Shown one piece after another: positions 18,502 to 27,453 of a stretch of 61,397 nt of DNA. Each line of letters begins with the position of its first letter. Within the stretch, counting starts at the first letter, position 1. The notes below the pieces were generated by a model. The model ran no database searches, was not told where the DNA came from, and saw only the letters and a program-made list of their open reading frames with translations. The DNA is from Prevotellaceae bacterium (GTDB taxonomy: Bacteria; Bacteroidota; Bacteroidia; Bacteroidales; Bacteroidaceae), in NCBI GenBank assembly GCA_028723455.1, contig JAQYEW010000019.1, positions 1 through 61,397 on the forward strand, in the 5' to 3' direction. Made by a program: the position numbers and the translations under genes.

Positions 18502-19095
18502 TTATATAGTTTCAACAAGTAGGGTGTGGCTGTCGATGACTTCTGTGATTCGCACGCGGCTGCCGCTTTTGAGGTGTTCACCCTCCGTCATGGCGTCGAT
18601 TTCCAAGACAGAACCGTGGTAACTGAGCTGCACCTTGCCGACGCCTTCGCGCCGGGCGGGAATACGCAGATAGACGCTGCACGTCAGTCCCACACATTTT
18701 TCAATATGGAAATTGCCGTTGGTTTGGATCTTACGCAACTGTCCCCACATCAACATAAAGACACCCACGAACAGACAGCCACACAGCAAGGCCACAATAC
18801 TCAGCAGCAAGGGGTTTTTTACAGCACCGCTAAAGCATACGCCACCCCATCCCAAGCCTAAAAGGAAATTGACGGCATTGCGGACGGAGAACAGGCTCAG
18901 GGCACCACCGGCATCCATGGTATCACCGTTAGCGTCGCCGGCGATGTCTGCGTCAAAGTCGCTGTCGGTATCTCCGATGCCGATGAATGTGAGCACCATC
19001 TGAATCAGGAACACGACACTGGCGGCAATGGCTATGCCCCAGTAAATGCGCATCGTTGTAGGAAGCGCGTTGTAGGAATCAAAAATGCTTATCAT
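18502..19095 (-). CDS. NfeD-like membrane protein
   Basis: 197 residues from MISIFDSYNALPTTMRIYWG. The frame opens further upstream at 19122, but that codon lies at the promoter's -7 box, so 19095 is preferred. There are three or four hydrophobic segments (about 15-40, 70-95, 98-125), an acidic stretch DTDSDFDADIAGD between the first two, and a C-terminal OB-like beta domain (about 130-197). NfeD/STOPP proteins pair with SPFH proteins, and the flotillin follows here. They probably work together in the membrane. Confidence 0.75.
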   Translation of the reverse strand: MISIFDSYNALPTTMRIYWGIAIAASVVFLIQMVLTFIGIGDTDSDFDADIAGDANGDTMDAGGALSLFSVRNAVNFLLGLGWGGVCFSGAVKNPLLLSIVALLCGCLFVGVFMLMWGQLRKIQTNGNFHIEKCVGLTCSVYLRIPARREGVGKVQLSYHGSVLEIDAMTEGEHLKSGSRVRITEVIDSHTLLVETI

Positions 19096-19119
19096 AGCGG
19101 TAAGTATAATATGGTTTCC

Positions 19120-19151
19120 CAAAGTTAGCGAAAAAACAATTCTTTCGCAAA
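19120..19151 (-). promoter_or_regulatory. Promoter of NfeD-flotillin unit
   Basis: On the minus strand TTTG (19151-19148), a 20-bp spacer and TAACTTTG (19127-19120). Transcription would start near 19113, which supports translation from 19095. Confidence 0.7.
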
Positions 19152-19160
19152 AAAATATGA

Positions 19161-19223
19161 AAAAAATGACAGCATAAAAGCCGGCGCAGTCATTTTCCGT
19201 GTGCCGGCTTTTGTGCTGTCATT
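19161..19223 (-). terminator. Intrinsic terminator after ddh
   Basis: A 21-bp stem with one mismatch (19165-19185 with 19203-19223; core AAAAGCCGGC) and a 17-nt loop. On the minus strand it is followed by a run of U residues. It ends the ddh transcript 19 bp after the stop codon. Confidence 0.9.
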
Positions 19224-19241
19224 AAAAAGATAGCCTGTTTC

Positions 19242-20135
19242 TTACACCAGGTGGCTGATGAGCGTTTCGCGGTCGCCGTAGAGGTAGTCTATGACGGGAA
19301 TCTCAATCATCGTATAGCAACCGGGCTGCTGCTTCATGGTGGCGCGGGCGCAGTTTACCAACACCTGAGCCGTAAGGGCGGGGTTGTTGATCTTCATGTT
19401 GAAGGAGAAAAGCTGGTTGTGCGTTTGTGCGCTGACGCCTTTGCGCACCATCTCCACACCATGACCCACGTCGTTGATGTCGGCTACCGAGGGCACTTGC
19501 TTCACGTGCGTTTCGTCGTTCACGAAATAGGGATCGGCCTTCACCTTGGCTTCTACGCTTTTGAAATCAACGCCGTCTTCCAGTTCCACGTACACCATAC
19601 GACGGTGGATGCCTGTGCCCAGGGGGATGGTGATGCTCAGGGCGTCGCGCACGCCTTCAATGGCTTTCACAGCCACGCTGTGCCCCATGGAGCGGCCGGG
19701 ACCGAAATTGGTGTAGGTTACTCCCTGAGGGGCAAGACCTTCCAACAGGGTACGTACTACGCTGTCAGAACCCGGATCCCATCCTGCGGAAATGATGCTT
19801 ACGGCCTTGCCTTCCTTGGCCACTGGCATCAGGGCACGGCGAAGGTCTAAGATAGAAGTGTGGATGTCGAAACTGTCCACGGTGTGAATACCCATGCTCA
19901 GCAGCTGTCGGGCGTATTCTTCTACCTTACGGGTGGGCGTAGCCAGGATGGCTACATCCACGTGCCCCAATTCCTTGATATCTTTTACTACGGCGATTCC
20001 CTGGAGTTCCTGGGGACAGTTCTCTGCACCGTTGCGGCGTACTACGCCTGCTACTTCCATGTCGGGGGCAGCCTGAATGGCTTTCAGGGCATACTGGCCA
20101 ATATTGCCATAGCCCACAATTGCTACTTGGATCAT
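19242..20135 (-). CDS. ddh: Meso-diaminopimelate D-dehydrogenase
   Basis: 297 residues, usual length. The N-terminal Rossmann motif is [14 protein letters not shown], followed by the family stretches [21 protein letters not shown] and [15 protein letters not shown]. It reversibly converts tetrahydrodipicolinate, ammonia and NADPH to meso-diaminopimelate in a one-step branch of lysine and peptidoglycan precursor synthesis. It is followed by a strong terminator and preceded by the second octamer array. Confidence 0.95.
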   Translation of the reverse strand: MIQVAIVGYGNIGQYALKAIQAAPDMEVAGVVRRNGAENCPQELQGIAVVKDIKELGHVDVAILATPTRKVEEYARQLLSMGIHTVDSFDIHTSILDLRRALMPVAKEGKAVSIISAGWDPGSDSVVRTLLEGLAPQGVTYTNFGPGRSMGHSVAVKAIEGVRDALSITIPLGTGIHRRMVYVELEDGVDFKSVEAKVKADPYFVNDETHVKQVPSVADINDVGHGVEMVRKGVSAQTHNQLFSFNMKINNPALTAQVLVNCARATMKQQPGCYTMIEIPVIDYLYGDRETLISHLV

Positions 20136-20139
20136 ATTT

Positions 20140-20250
20140 TAGTGGATTAGTGGATTAGTGAATTGGTGGATTAGTGAATTGGTGAATTAGTGAGTAGTGA
20201 GTAGTGAGTAGTGAGTAGTAAGTGGTGATTAGTGAGTGGTGGGTGGTGAA
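20140..20250. repeat. Octamer/heptamer tandem array (second copy)
   Basis: Between the pepC stop and the ddh start. GTGGATTA/GTGAATTG octamers (about six) pass into heptamers GTGAGTA (four in a row), then looser GTGGGTG units. It has the same unit family as 18405-18495. Confidence 0.85.
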
Positions 20251-20251
20251 T

Positions 20252-21643
20252 TTACTCGTCCGCAAGGAACATGGGGTCCCAGGCGGGTAGGGGGATGGGC
20301 TTTTGGTTCATCATGCTTAGGATACGTTGGGGAATGTATTTCTTGTTAACCACCACGCGGAACATGTATTCTCGGAACCATTCGTCGGTCATAATCAGGA
20401 AGCCCTTGTGGCCGTAGGTGGGTCCCCAGGAGTTCTCAACCTTCCATTTCTTGGGCTGCCCCTTGTCGTCCAGATCCACGCCGGCGAGGGTCATGGCATG
20501 ACTGCTGCCGCTGTCCAAGGTTTGGATGCGTTGTTTCTTGTTCATGCCGAAGGTGGTGCCCAGGAGACTGCTGTAGTCATAGTTGTTAACGTCCAGCAGA
20601 CCGTTGTCGCGGTTTAGCTGTTTGCCCACGTCGCAGCTGAAATACATCTGTGTGCTGTCCTTGAGGCTGGCGATGGCCACTTCGTTGATATCCTCCATGG
20701 GCAGGTTGAGGTAGAGCCAGTTGTGTCCCTCGTAGGTGTGGCGGTCCATGTCGATCTCATATACCTTATTATATGGGCGGCTGGGATCGTTCATGAGCAT
20801 CACGTAGTCCGTTTGCAGGTTGTCGTCCGTACCGCAGGCCTCGGCGTAGAAACTTAGAGGGGTGTATTCCTTGGGGGCTGACGTATGCCGTCCGTTCTTG
20901 TCGCGGGGAGCCCACATAAAGCTTTGGACGGGCTCACCATAGGCCAGGGTGAGCATGCTGTAAACGGTCTTCAGCTGTTCCGTCTTGTAGGCTTCCAGCT
21001 GCTTGACGCTCTTGCCCGCTGCGGCCTGCTCGCGCAGGTTGATGGCAATCTCGCGCAGCTTGCGCTTGAGGTGCCCGTTGAATTCGTCCGTGTTGTTGCT
21101 GACATAGGTCTCGGCCATCACCTCCGTGGGCACCAGTCCGTACTTCGTTACCAGGTCGGCAACGCCCGTATAGGTGCCTCCGTCGCTCAAGGGGTGCTGC
21201 ATCAACCACACCACCTGGCGGCTGTCGATGGCTTCCTTGCGCGTGTCGATGATGCTTTGCAGGAAGAGGTTCGCCTTCTCCAGTTGGTCGTAAAAGAAGA
21301 GGTGGCACTGGCTGAAGGTGATGCCGGGCTGACCCAAGCGCTTGGCAGCCTTGTGGCGCAGCACGTTGAAGCCCGTAAACATCCAGCAGCGTCCGCTGCT
21401 CTTCTGGTCCGTGATACCTTCGTTCAGCGTCTCGTGGCTGAAATAGGTGTCCAGGGCGTTGGGGTTGTTGGGCTTGAGTGCCATCTTCTTGATGGGCGTG
21501 TTTTGGATGGCACCTGCCAAACCGCGTTGGGCGGCATTGGTCTGCTGGCGCAGTTGGCCAAGCACCTGGGGCGTGATCTCGCTCTGTGCGCTTAGGGAGG
21601 CGGTGCAGAGCAGCAGCATAGTGGTAAGGGAATGTCTCATCAT
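20252..21643 (-). CDS. pepC: Exported C1 family aminopeptidase (bleomycin hydrolase type)
   Basis: 463 residues with a signal peptide (MMRHSLTTMLLLCTASLSAQ). The papain-fold catalytic residues are Cys86 in KSSGRCWMFTGFN, His in DSGSSHAMTLAGVD and Asn in VENSWG. It is a full-length C1B peptidase but exported, unlike the cytoplasmic lactic acid bacterial PepC, so it probably trims peptides in the periplasm. It has its own promoter just upstream. Confidence 0.9.
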   Translation of the reverse strand: MMRHSLTTMLLLCTASLSAQSEITPQVLGQLRQQTNAAQRGLAGAIQNTPIKKMALKPNNPNALDTYFSHETLNEGITDQKSSGRCWMFTGFNVLRHKAAKRLGQPGITFSQCHLFFYDQLEKANLFLQSIIDTRKEAIDSRQVVWLMQHPLSDGGTYTGVADLVTKYGLVPTEVMAETYVSNNTDEFNGHLKRKLREIAINLREQAAAGKSVKQLEAYKTEQLKTVYSMLTLAYGEPVQSFMWAPRDKNGRHTSAPKEYTPLSFYAEACGTDDNLQTDYVMLMNDPSRPYNKVYEIDMDRHTYEGHNWLYLNLPMEDINEVAIASLKDSTQMYFSCDVGKQLNRDNGLLDVNNYDYSSLLGTTFGMNKKQRIQTLDSGSSHAMTLAGVDLDDKGQPKKWKVENSWGPTYGHKGFLIMTDEWFREYMFRVVVNKKYIPQRILSMMNQKPIPLPAWDPMFLADE

Positions 21644-21678
21644 AAATGCTTTTTGTCTTTTTGACTGTTTTCTGGACG

Positions 21679-21709
21679 CAAAGTTAGCAAAAAGATAGAT
21701 TTCTTCAAA
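21679..21709 (-). promoter_or_regulatory. pepC promoter
   Basis: On the minus strand TTTG (21709-21706), a 19-bp spacer and TAACTTTG (21686-21679): a full consensus match 36 bp before the ATG. Confidence 0.75.
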
Positions 21710-21788
21710 GAAATGAAAACAAAAAGTGATATTGTATTTAAAAATTTTGTTTTTATGATACTATTATTTTGACTTTTGTTGCATTATG

Positions 21789-21823
21789 TAAAAATCCCCA
21801 CCGACAATTTTGCCGATGGGGAT
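21789..21823 (-). terminator. Intrinsic terminator after small peptide gene
   Basis: A 12-bp stem (21794-21805 with 21812-21823) that is complete only on the minus-strand RNA, where two G-U pairs close it, with loop AAAAUU and then UUUUU. It lies about 20 bp after the 56-residue peptide gene, so that gene is inside the transcript. Confidence 0.85.
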
Positions 21824-21844
21824 GGGTTGTTGATGGTTATTAAC

Positions 21845-22015
21845 TTACCACATAAAACCGAATCCTGACTTCTCTTCCTCCCAATCCATGAAGGAACGGC
21901 CTTGGGCTGGCTTTGTTTCGTTTGCTGCGGTATCAGAGAGTCCCAGCAGCAGACTGTCCTGAGCATTTACAAGGATGGTTTTAAGTTTGGGTGTCAGATA
22001 TGCTTTGTTTTTCAT
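21845..22015 (-). CDS. Small peptide (56 aa), type 'MK.K.Y..P'
   Basis: ATG at 22015, TAA at 21845-21847. It begins MKNKAYLTPKLKTILVNAQD, continues with a Leu-rich core (SLLLGLSD), and ends in an acidic, Trp-bearing tail (FMDWEEEKSGFGFMW). It has no signal peptide or lipobox. It starts 24 bp after the stop of the large secreted protein gene and is followed by a terminator, so it is transcribed. A second peptide of the same layout is at 27450-27608, also directly after a secreted protein gene. The function is unknown; a modified peptide, adaptor or signal is possible. Confidence 0.75.
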   Translation of the reverse strand: MKNKAYLTPKLKTILVNAQDSLLLGLSDTAANETKPAQGRSFMDWEEEKSGFGFMW

Positions 22016-22039
22016 AACTTGATTATTGATGATAAATGG

Positions 22040-25000
22040 TTACTTGACGATTACCTTCGTGCCGTTTACGATATTCACGCCCTTTTGCAGTTTGGGAAGC
22101 TTACGTCCGTTCAGGTCGTAGATTTCTGCCTTGTTGTTGGTCAGAGCCTCCAGTGCTTGGATGGCGGTGGTGCTATTGTCCGCAAAGTTGATGAAGGCAC
22201 GGCCTCCTGCATTGGGAGCGTTCAGGTAAGCGCGGTAGGCAGGAACAGAGGGCTGCTTGCCTTCTACGACGATAAAGAAGTTTTGCCTATCCTCGTCGTT
22301 GGTTTGCAGTACATAGCTGCCTACGGGAGCCTGCGTCTGGGCGAATACGCCTGTCAGCGTGTTGCCGGTAGTGGCGGTGGCGGTGAGGTCGGCGTCGAGT
22401 ACGGCTTCAAAAACTTGGTTGGCATCCGTTGCCTGGAAGATATAGGCTGTACCTTTGGCCAGATTTGTGCCTTCGCTTACTTCGGCAAGTTCAACCACCT
22501 TGTCGTTTACGGTTGCGGTGTACGCCTTGGCACCGCTCTTCACCCTGGCGTTATAGGGCAGGCAGATGGTGCCGTACTTGTTGGCGGCAGCATCACGGGG
22601 AAGGTCGGCAAGCTCAATGCAGATAAGCTCTGCGTTGCCGATGCAGGCCCAGTCGCTTCCGCCGGCATGGTGCAGGCCGATTTCTACGCTCTGTCCTGCG
22701 GCCACTTCAATGGGGTCGGTCAGGCTGGCCAATGCCTGTTCTGCGTTCATCAGGATTTCCGTGGCCTGGTTGCTGCCGCTTTTGATGTAGATGTGGTCGC
22801 CGGCACGGTTGTTGCGGGTGAAGGCAACGGCGCGCAGGGCGTACTTGCCGGCTGGCAGGTTGTTCACTGTCTGGTAGATGTTTCCTTCGCCCAGGCCGCC
22901 GCTTCTCCAACATTCAGCCAGGTATTGGGATGTTTTGGTGTAGTCCATGGTGCTGGCGGGGCTGTTCACGGTCTGGTGGTTGGCAGGGTTCAGCCCTTCG
23001 GTGTATGTCCAGCCGTCGGGCATGGTATTGTCTGTGGTGGCGGTTGTTATCACGGCGTTCGTCGCGAAAGCGCTGGCCTTGTATTTGCTATTGGCTATCC
23101 CGCGAGTGTAGGTGCGGTAAGCGTCGCGCAAGCTGTTGGCGGAGGTGTTGCATTCGTCGTTGCTGAGCGTTCCGGCCTCATAGCCCGTCTTGGCGTTGTT
23201 GAGGGCATCGTAGCCTGTGCTCTCGTAGGCGGTGCGTATGGGGTACTTGTCCATCTGTGCTTTCAGATAGGCATAGGCGTTGGCGCTGTTTTGCGCGGGA
23301 ACCATGGCATTCAGCAATGCGGTGATTGCGGCCATTTTGTCCGTGGCGGTGGCCAGGGCATTCTTGGCATTATCCAGCGCAGCCTGTACGTCCGCCTTCA
23401 TCTGGCCTAAAGCCTCGGCGGCGGCCACGGCCTGGCTGGCAGCCTCATCTGCGTTGGCAGCGTATGTCATGCGGAAACTGTCGAAGCAGATCCAGTTGCC
23501 GGTGCAGTTTTGTAATTTGGTGCCGATGGTCAGTTCTTGTCCTGCGGTGAGTTCTACGATGACGCTGTATTTGCTGGCGTAGCCAATCTCGGTCTGTTGG
23601 GTGTTGGCGGTCAGGAAGAATCCGCCTGTTGCAACGCTGGCGTCCCCTTGCTGGATGTTCTGTGCGTCCACCGAGAGGGTATAAATGCCGGCAGGCAGCC
23701 CCAGAAGGGTTTGGGTGAAGGTGCCGTCGGTAAGCACGTTGCTGGCACTGTTGCTGGGTGTCCATTTCTCTGCAAAGGGACCTACGCAGAGGGCGAAGTT
23801 GCCGTTGTTGGCGGCGTTGCCACCGTTACTGCTGCTCCATCCCGTGGTGCTGGTTCCGTCAAAGTCGGGGTTCACGATCAACGAGGTGAAGTCCTTGTTG
23901 CCGGCATCCAGCAAAGCCTGGGCGGCGGCGGTGGTAGCGTATGCCGTTGCAAATCGGTTGGCTTTCTCGGTAGTGGCGGCCAGGTCGTTCGTTGCCTCTA
24001 TGAGGGCCTGCTTGGTGCCTGTGTCAGCCTTGCTTTGTGCGGCGGCAATCTCTGCGTTGATGATGTTCCTGTTCTCCTCTGTCATGGGCTGTGCGGCGGA
24101 GGAGGTGGCGTTGGCTTTTGCCTCGTTGAATGCGCTCTGGTAGATACTGAGGTCCTCTCCATGATAGAATATGCGGAAGTTGTCCACCACCGTCCAGTCT
24201 CCGGACACTAAGGCAGTCTTCTTTACGCCAATCTTCAGTGTGCCGTTGGTTACGACGGCTTCCGTCAGCTCGTTTTCGAAATGTCCGGCGTTGAAGCACG
24301 TCCTGGCTTGTACATTGGAGTTGGGGACTTTGCCTTCAAAGCCTGTGTAGGTGTTTCCGTCAGGCAGGCCGGAACCAGCGTCCAAAATTGACATCAAGGT
24401 TTTTTCCTTATTATTAGCATAAAAAATAGCGTTCAAGGCTTCTGTACCCGCATTTCTCTGTGCAATGGCATTTTCTGCGCTTCCCATGCGGTAAAAACCC
24501 TGAACCTTCAGGCTGTAGAGGCCGTCGGGCACGGTGGCAATCTGGTAACTGTCATAGTTGCGGTTCCAATGCTCGGCATTGCCGTTCCAGTTGCCTCCGT
24601 TATCTCTTGCACGAACGTCAAAGGCGGTTCCTTGCCATGCGTTGCTGATGTTGGCCTCGCTTCGGTTAAAGCCCGTTTGTCGGTAAAGGTAGGTTATCTC
24701 AATAGGGTTGGACTTTGTCGCGTTTGCCTGTACATAGGCCAGACGCTCTGCTGCGGTGTAGAGTTTCCAGTGGGCACGCGTGTCGTTGGTTGCAGAGGGG
24801 GCGACATTGAAATGGAAATCCGATTTTGTGTCTTCAATGCGCAGGTAGCCGGCGGTATTCTTGATGGCATAGGAACCGTCAGGCTGAGGCTCGAAGGTGA
24901 AATTCGTGGCGGCTCCGTCGCACCATTCGCCAGTAAAGAAATGATTGTCGCCGCCATTGCTGACACCGCCGTCCAGGGTATAGACACCGTCAGAAATTTT

Positions 25001-25186
25001 TGCTAAGGTGATGGCAAGGCCCTTGCCCGTAGCGGTAATGTGCGTACCCCAGTTGTTGCCTTGGTCCATCCATAACGTGGATTCCTCCACGTTTTGCAGG
25101 TAATAAGTACCAGCCTCCTGTGCCCATGTGCCTTTACTGCAAAGTGCTGCTAAGGCCACTAAGGCGAAACGTAAAGTGTTTTTCAT
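22040..25186 (-). CDS. Large secreted multidomain surface protein
   Basis: 1048 residues with a signal peptide MKNTLRFALVALAALCSKGTWA. Several carbohydrate-binding-like beta-sandwich units share the pattern 'PxGxYxLxVxxF' (about 215, 505 and 775). They are separated by Ala-rich helical FIVAR-like spacers (about 350-420, 590-700). A final beta domain is followed by a sorting-type tail YDLNGRKLPKLQKGVNIVNG...VIVK. No enzyme motif is visible. It is probably a cell-surface or secreted glycan-binding protein. The 56-residue peptide gene follows in the same transcript. Confidence 0.75.
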   Translation of the reverse strand: MKNTLRFALVALAALCSKGTWAQEAGTYYLQNVEESTLWMDQGNNWGTHITATGKGLAITLAKISDGVYTLDGGVSNGGDNHFFTGEWCDGAATNFTFEPQPDGSYAIKNTAGYLRIEDTKSDFHFNVAPSATNDTRAHWKLYTAAERLAYVQANATKSNPIEITYLYRQTGFNRSEANISNAWQGTAFDVRARDNGGNWNGNAEHWNRNYDSYQIATVPDGLYSLKVQGFYRMGSAENAIAQRNAGTEALNAIFYANNKEKTLMSILDAGSGLPDGNTYTGFEGKVPNSNVQARTCFNAGHFENELTEAVVTNGTLKIGVKKTALVSGDWTVVDNFRIFYHGEDLSIYQSAFNEAKANATSSAAQPMTEENRNIINAEIAAAQSKADTGTKQALIEATNDLAATTEKANRFATAYATTAAAQALLDAGNKDFTSLIVNPDFDGTSTTGWSSSNGGNAANNGNFALCVGPFAEKWTPSNSASNVLTDGTFTQTLLGLPAGIYTLSVDAQNIQQGDASVATGGFFLTANTQQTEIGYASKYSVIVELTAGQELTIGTKLQNCTGNWICFDSFRMTYAANADEAASQAVAAAEALGQMKADVQAALDNAKNALATATDKMAAITALLNAMVPAQNSANAYAYLKAQMDKYPIRTAYESTGYDALNNAKTGYEAGTLSNDECNTSANSLRDAYRTYTRGIANSKYKASAFATNAVITTATTDNTMPDGWTYTEGLNPANHQTVNSPASTMDYTKTSQYLAECWRSGGLGEGNIYQTVNNLPAGKYALRAVAFTRNNRAGDHIYIKSGSNQATEILMNAEQALASLTDPIEVAAGQSVEIGLHHAGGSDWACIGNAELICIELADLPRDAAANKYGTICLPYNARVKSGAKAYTATVNDKVVELAEVSEGTNLAKGTAYIFQATDANQVFEAVLDADLTATATTGNTLTGVFAQTQAPVGSYVLQTNDEDRQNFFIVVEGKQPSVPAYRAYLNAPNAGGRAFINFADNSTTAIQALEALTNNKAEIYDLNGRKLPKLQKGVNIVNGTKVIVK

Positions 25187-25244
25187 AAATGTTTGTTTTA
25201 GGTCGTTGCTTTGTTAAGAATGTTATTTTTACACGTTATGTTCG

Positions 25245-25275
25245 CAAAAATACATAAAAATCAAAATAGTTTCAA
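25245..25275 (-). promoter_or_regulatory. Promoter of large secreted protein operon
   Basis: On the minus strand TTG (25275-25273), a 20-bp spacer and TATTTTTG (25252-25245), giving a leader of about 55 nt. The AT-rich stretch from here to 25479 holds no gene that I can support. Confidence 0.6.
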
Positions 25276-25479
25276 TCCAAACAGTATTCTTAACATAATT
25301 TAGCAAAAATAAGGTTGCTTTGTTTGTGAATATGGGAACTCCAAGTGCTTTTTACAAGGGAAAAGCAGAATTTCTTGATTGATGTATCTCTTTTTATCTG
25401 TTTTTTTTGCGTGCGTAATTGATATATGTCAAGAAAGTGGTGAAAAGAATAGGGGAAGCGTGTTTTTCTTTGTCAAACA

Positions 25480-25511
25480 TTTGCAGGGAATAGTAAAAAC
25501 GCCTACCTTTG
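25480..25511 (+). promoter_or_regulatory. Promoter of dockerin/cohesin-like operon
   Basis: TTTG at 25480-25483, a 20-bp spacer and TACCTTTG at 25504-25511: a full consensus match. The start point would be near 25518, giving a structured leader of about 125 nt. Confidence 0.8.
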
Positions 25512-25552
25512 CAATAGTTTTTCATGGTATTAGATTTAAGGTTAGGAAGATT

Positions 25553-25583
25553 GGTTGTCGTGATGACAACCTTCTTTTGTTTT
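25553..25583 (+). promoter_or_regulatory. Leader hairpin resembling an attenuator
   Basis: GGTTGTC-GTGAT-GACAACC (25553-25571), followed by a U-rich tract TTCTTTTGTTTTT. Outer repeats AGGTTAG (25539-25545) and CTAACCT (25589-25595) could form a competing longer stem. A 16-codon reading frame follows. Confidence 0.5.
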
Positions 25584-25599
25584 TATCCCTAACCTCGCC

Positions 25600-25650
25600 A
25601 TGAGACAGTCAATAGCCGGAAACAAACATAACAAGCAAGTCAATGAATAA
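25600..25650 (+). CDS. Possible leader peptide (16 aa)
   Basis: ATG at 25600 encodes MRQSIAGNKHNKQVNE. Its stop lies just past the start codon of the next gene (ATG 25643), so translation could be coupled. Evidence is only position and overlap; it may be chance. Confidence 0.3.
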   Translation: MRQSIAGNKHNKQVNE

Positions 25651-26308
25651 GATAAAATCCATAGCGGCCACATGTGCGCTTTGTTTCTGTATGTACGCGC
25701 GTGCGGATGTGATAACGGCCTATGTGAGCGGCAACAGCCGCATTGACGTGGCGCTGAACAACACCATACCTTATGTGGCGTTTCAGATGGATTTTACCCT
25801 GCCCGCAGGTTGTAGCCTTGCTGCGCAAGTTGTGGAGAGCAAACGCCTGGGCAAGGATATGGCCTGGCCCACAGCAACATGGGCAGACAACAGCGCGCAG
25901 GAAAGCCGCCACAAGGTCTATTGCCGCCAGATAGATACCGGCCGGAATGTTTGGCGGCTGGTCGGATACAGCCTGGACAACCACATCATCGACGGGCTTT
26001 CTTCCTTGAACCTCTTTACGCTCAGCGTGGATGGAAGTACCACCGATTTACAAGGCGGCCTGAGCGTCCATAACGTGAAGTTCGTGAACACAGACATGGA
26101 AGAGCATGCGCTCTCGGCCAGTATCGAACCTCTTCCCGCATTCGGGGATGTGAACCAGGACGGCCGTGTGGATATCTTGGATGTGATTGCCATCACCGAC
26201 TTGCAGACGGGCGGAACGCACACGGCTTACCGCCCCTATGCGGCCGACGTTGACCGGGATGGGGCCATTGAGGCCGATGATGCGGAGAACGTAGCCAAGG
26301 GTTTGTAA
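25643..26308 (+). CDS. Secreted protein with C-terminal dockerin-like repeats
   Basis: 221 residues with a signal peptide (MNKIKSIAATCALCFCMYARA). The N-terminal beta domain contains AFQMDFTLPAGCSL, a pattern like cohesin-type sandwiches. The C-terminus (about 168-221) carries two calcium-loop-like motifs, DVNQDGRVDILD and DVDRDGAIEADD, typical of type I dockerins. Cysteines are unusually frequent. It is the first gene of a three-gene unit; the next starts 17 bp later. Dockerins bind cohesins, so it may attach to a partner on the surface. The partner is not proven. Confidence 0.72.
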   Translation: MNKIKSIAATCALCFCMYARADVITAYVSGNSRIDVALNNTIPYVAFQMDFTLPAGCSLAAQVVESKRLGKDMAWPTATWADNSAQESRHKVYCRQIDTGRNVWRLVGYSLDNHIIDGLSSLNLFTLSVDGSTTDLQGGLSVHNVKFVNTDMEEHALSASIEPLPAFGDVNQDGRVDILDVIAITDLQTGGTHTAYRPYAADVDRDGAIEADDAENVAKGL

Positions 26309-26325
26309 CATTACAGAGCAGACAC

Positions 26326-27453
26326 ATGATGAAGAAAACTATATTCTCGACGCTCCTTTTGAGCCTGCCGCTTGCGGCCAGCGCATACAGCGAATTGGGC
26401 ATCCGCCCCGTACAAGCCACGGCTGGAGCACAGACTCAGGTGTGGGTCTATGCCAGTAGCGAAACGGGAACACCCCGTGGCCTGATCTTGGATTTGCAGT
26501 TGCCCGAAGGATGGAACTTCGATGGCGAGGTTCCGGCGTGGGGAGCCGTGAACTGGACGATGGCCCAAAGCCTGAACAACCGTTACGTGGCCTATGCCCA
26601 AAACTATAATGAACCCTTTGCGCAAAGAGGCAATGTCTTTGCCCTCACGTTGAATATACCCGCTGGCACGCCAGACGGCTATTATCCCATTCTGACGAGG
26701 GCCGGCAGCATGCTTGGCGTTACGGGTACCGCGGGCGACAGATGGGAAAGTGTTACTCAGGTGAGCTACATCCGCGTTGGCAATCCTACGGAAGCCACGC
26801 TGGGCGATGGCACACTGATCAGTGTGGCGCTGTCGGCTCTAAACGATGACGAGGCCCTGACGCGCTTGGATATGAGTGCCATCAAAGCCATTCATACGCC
26901 CGAGGAGGGTTTTGCTTTCGTGGACGGTCGCGAGCTGGTGGTGCCTGCGGGGAAGACTGTGGCGGTAAGCAAGGCGACGTATCGGCGTACCGTTGCCGAG
27001 GGCAATTTAGTCAGCGTGAAACTGCCCTTTACCACTGCAGAAGGCCGTTTCTATACCCCAACGCAAAACCAGGACGGATGGGTGAGTTTTGATGTACGGA
27101 ATGGGCTTGATGCCCATGTTCCAGCCATTGCGGATGCAAATATCGAGGTGAGCGCCGAAAACGTAACACTCGATGCCGACCAGCTGAACACCCAATCCAT
27201 CGATGGATATTACCTCAAGGGCAATCGGATGTACAGTGTCAACGGCACGCTGAACCTGCGTCCTTATCGTGCCTCATTCACCTTTCCCCAACCGGTGCGT
27301 GGATTCGACTTCAACCTGCCTACGGGCATTCGGCAATTACAGGAAGATGCCGCTGAAAACGCGGTGCAGGCTTATGACCTCAGTGGTCGACGTACAACCC
27401 AGGCGCAGCGTGGCGTCGTGATTACCCAGGGCAAAAAGAAGATTGTCAAATGA
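26326..27453 (+). CDS. Secreted cohesin-like protein with sorting-type C-terminus
   Basis: 375 residues with a signal peptide (MMKKTIFSTLLLSLPLAASA). The first about 140 residues form a beta sandwich with 'GLILDLQLPEGWNFDGE', resembling cohesin-type domains. A second beta region follows, with tandem 'V...NVTLDADQLNTQ' style strands. The C-terminus is YDLSGRRTTQAQRGVVITQGKKKIVK, a typical Bacteroidales sorting-type tail. The stop overlaps the start of the 52-residue peptide gene (ATGA). With the dockerin-like protein upstream it may form a surface complex; this is inference from domain types. Confidence 0.68.
   Translation: MMKKTIFSTLLLSLPLAASAYSELGIRPVQATAGAQTQVWVYASSETGTPRGLILDLQLPEGWNFDGEVPAWGAVNWTMAQSLNNRYVAYAQNYNEPFAQRGNVFALTLNIPAGTPDGYYPILTRAGSMLGVTGTAGDRWESVTQVSYIRVGNPTEATLGDGTLISVALSALNDDEALTRLDMSAIKAIHTPEEGFAFVDGRELVVPAGKTVAVSKATYRRTVAEGNLVSVKLPFTTAEGRFYTPTQNQDGWVSFDVRNGLDAHVPAIADANIEVSAENVTLDADQLNTQSIDGYYLKGNRMYSVNGTLNLRPYRASFTFPQPVRGFDFNLPTGIRQLQEDAAENAVQAYDLSGRRTTQAQRGVVITQGKKKIVK

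Noticed and set aside
21902..23410. 502-codon plus-strand frame opposite the large secreted protein
   Set aside because: It is the mirror of a clear secreted protein with signal peptide and sorting tail, and it also covers the small peptide gene and terminator.
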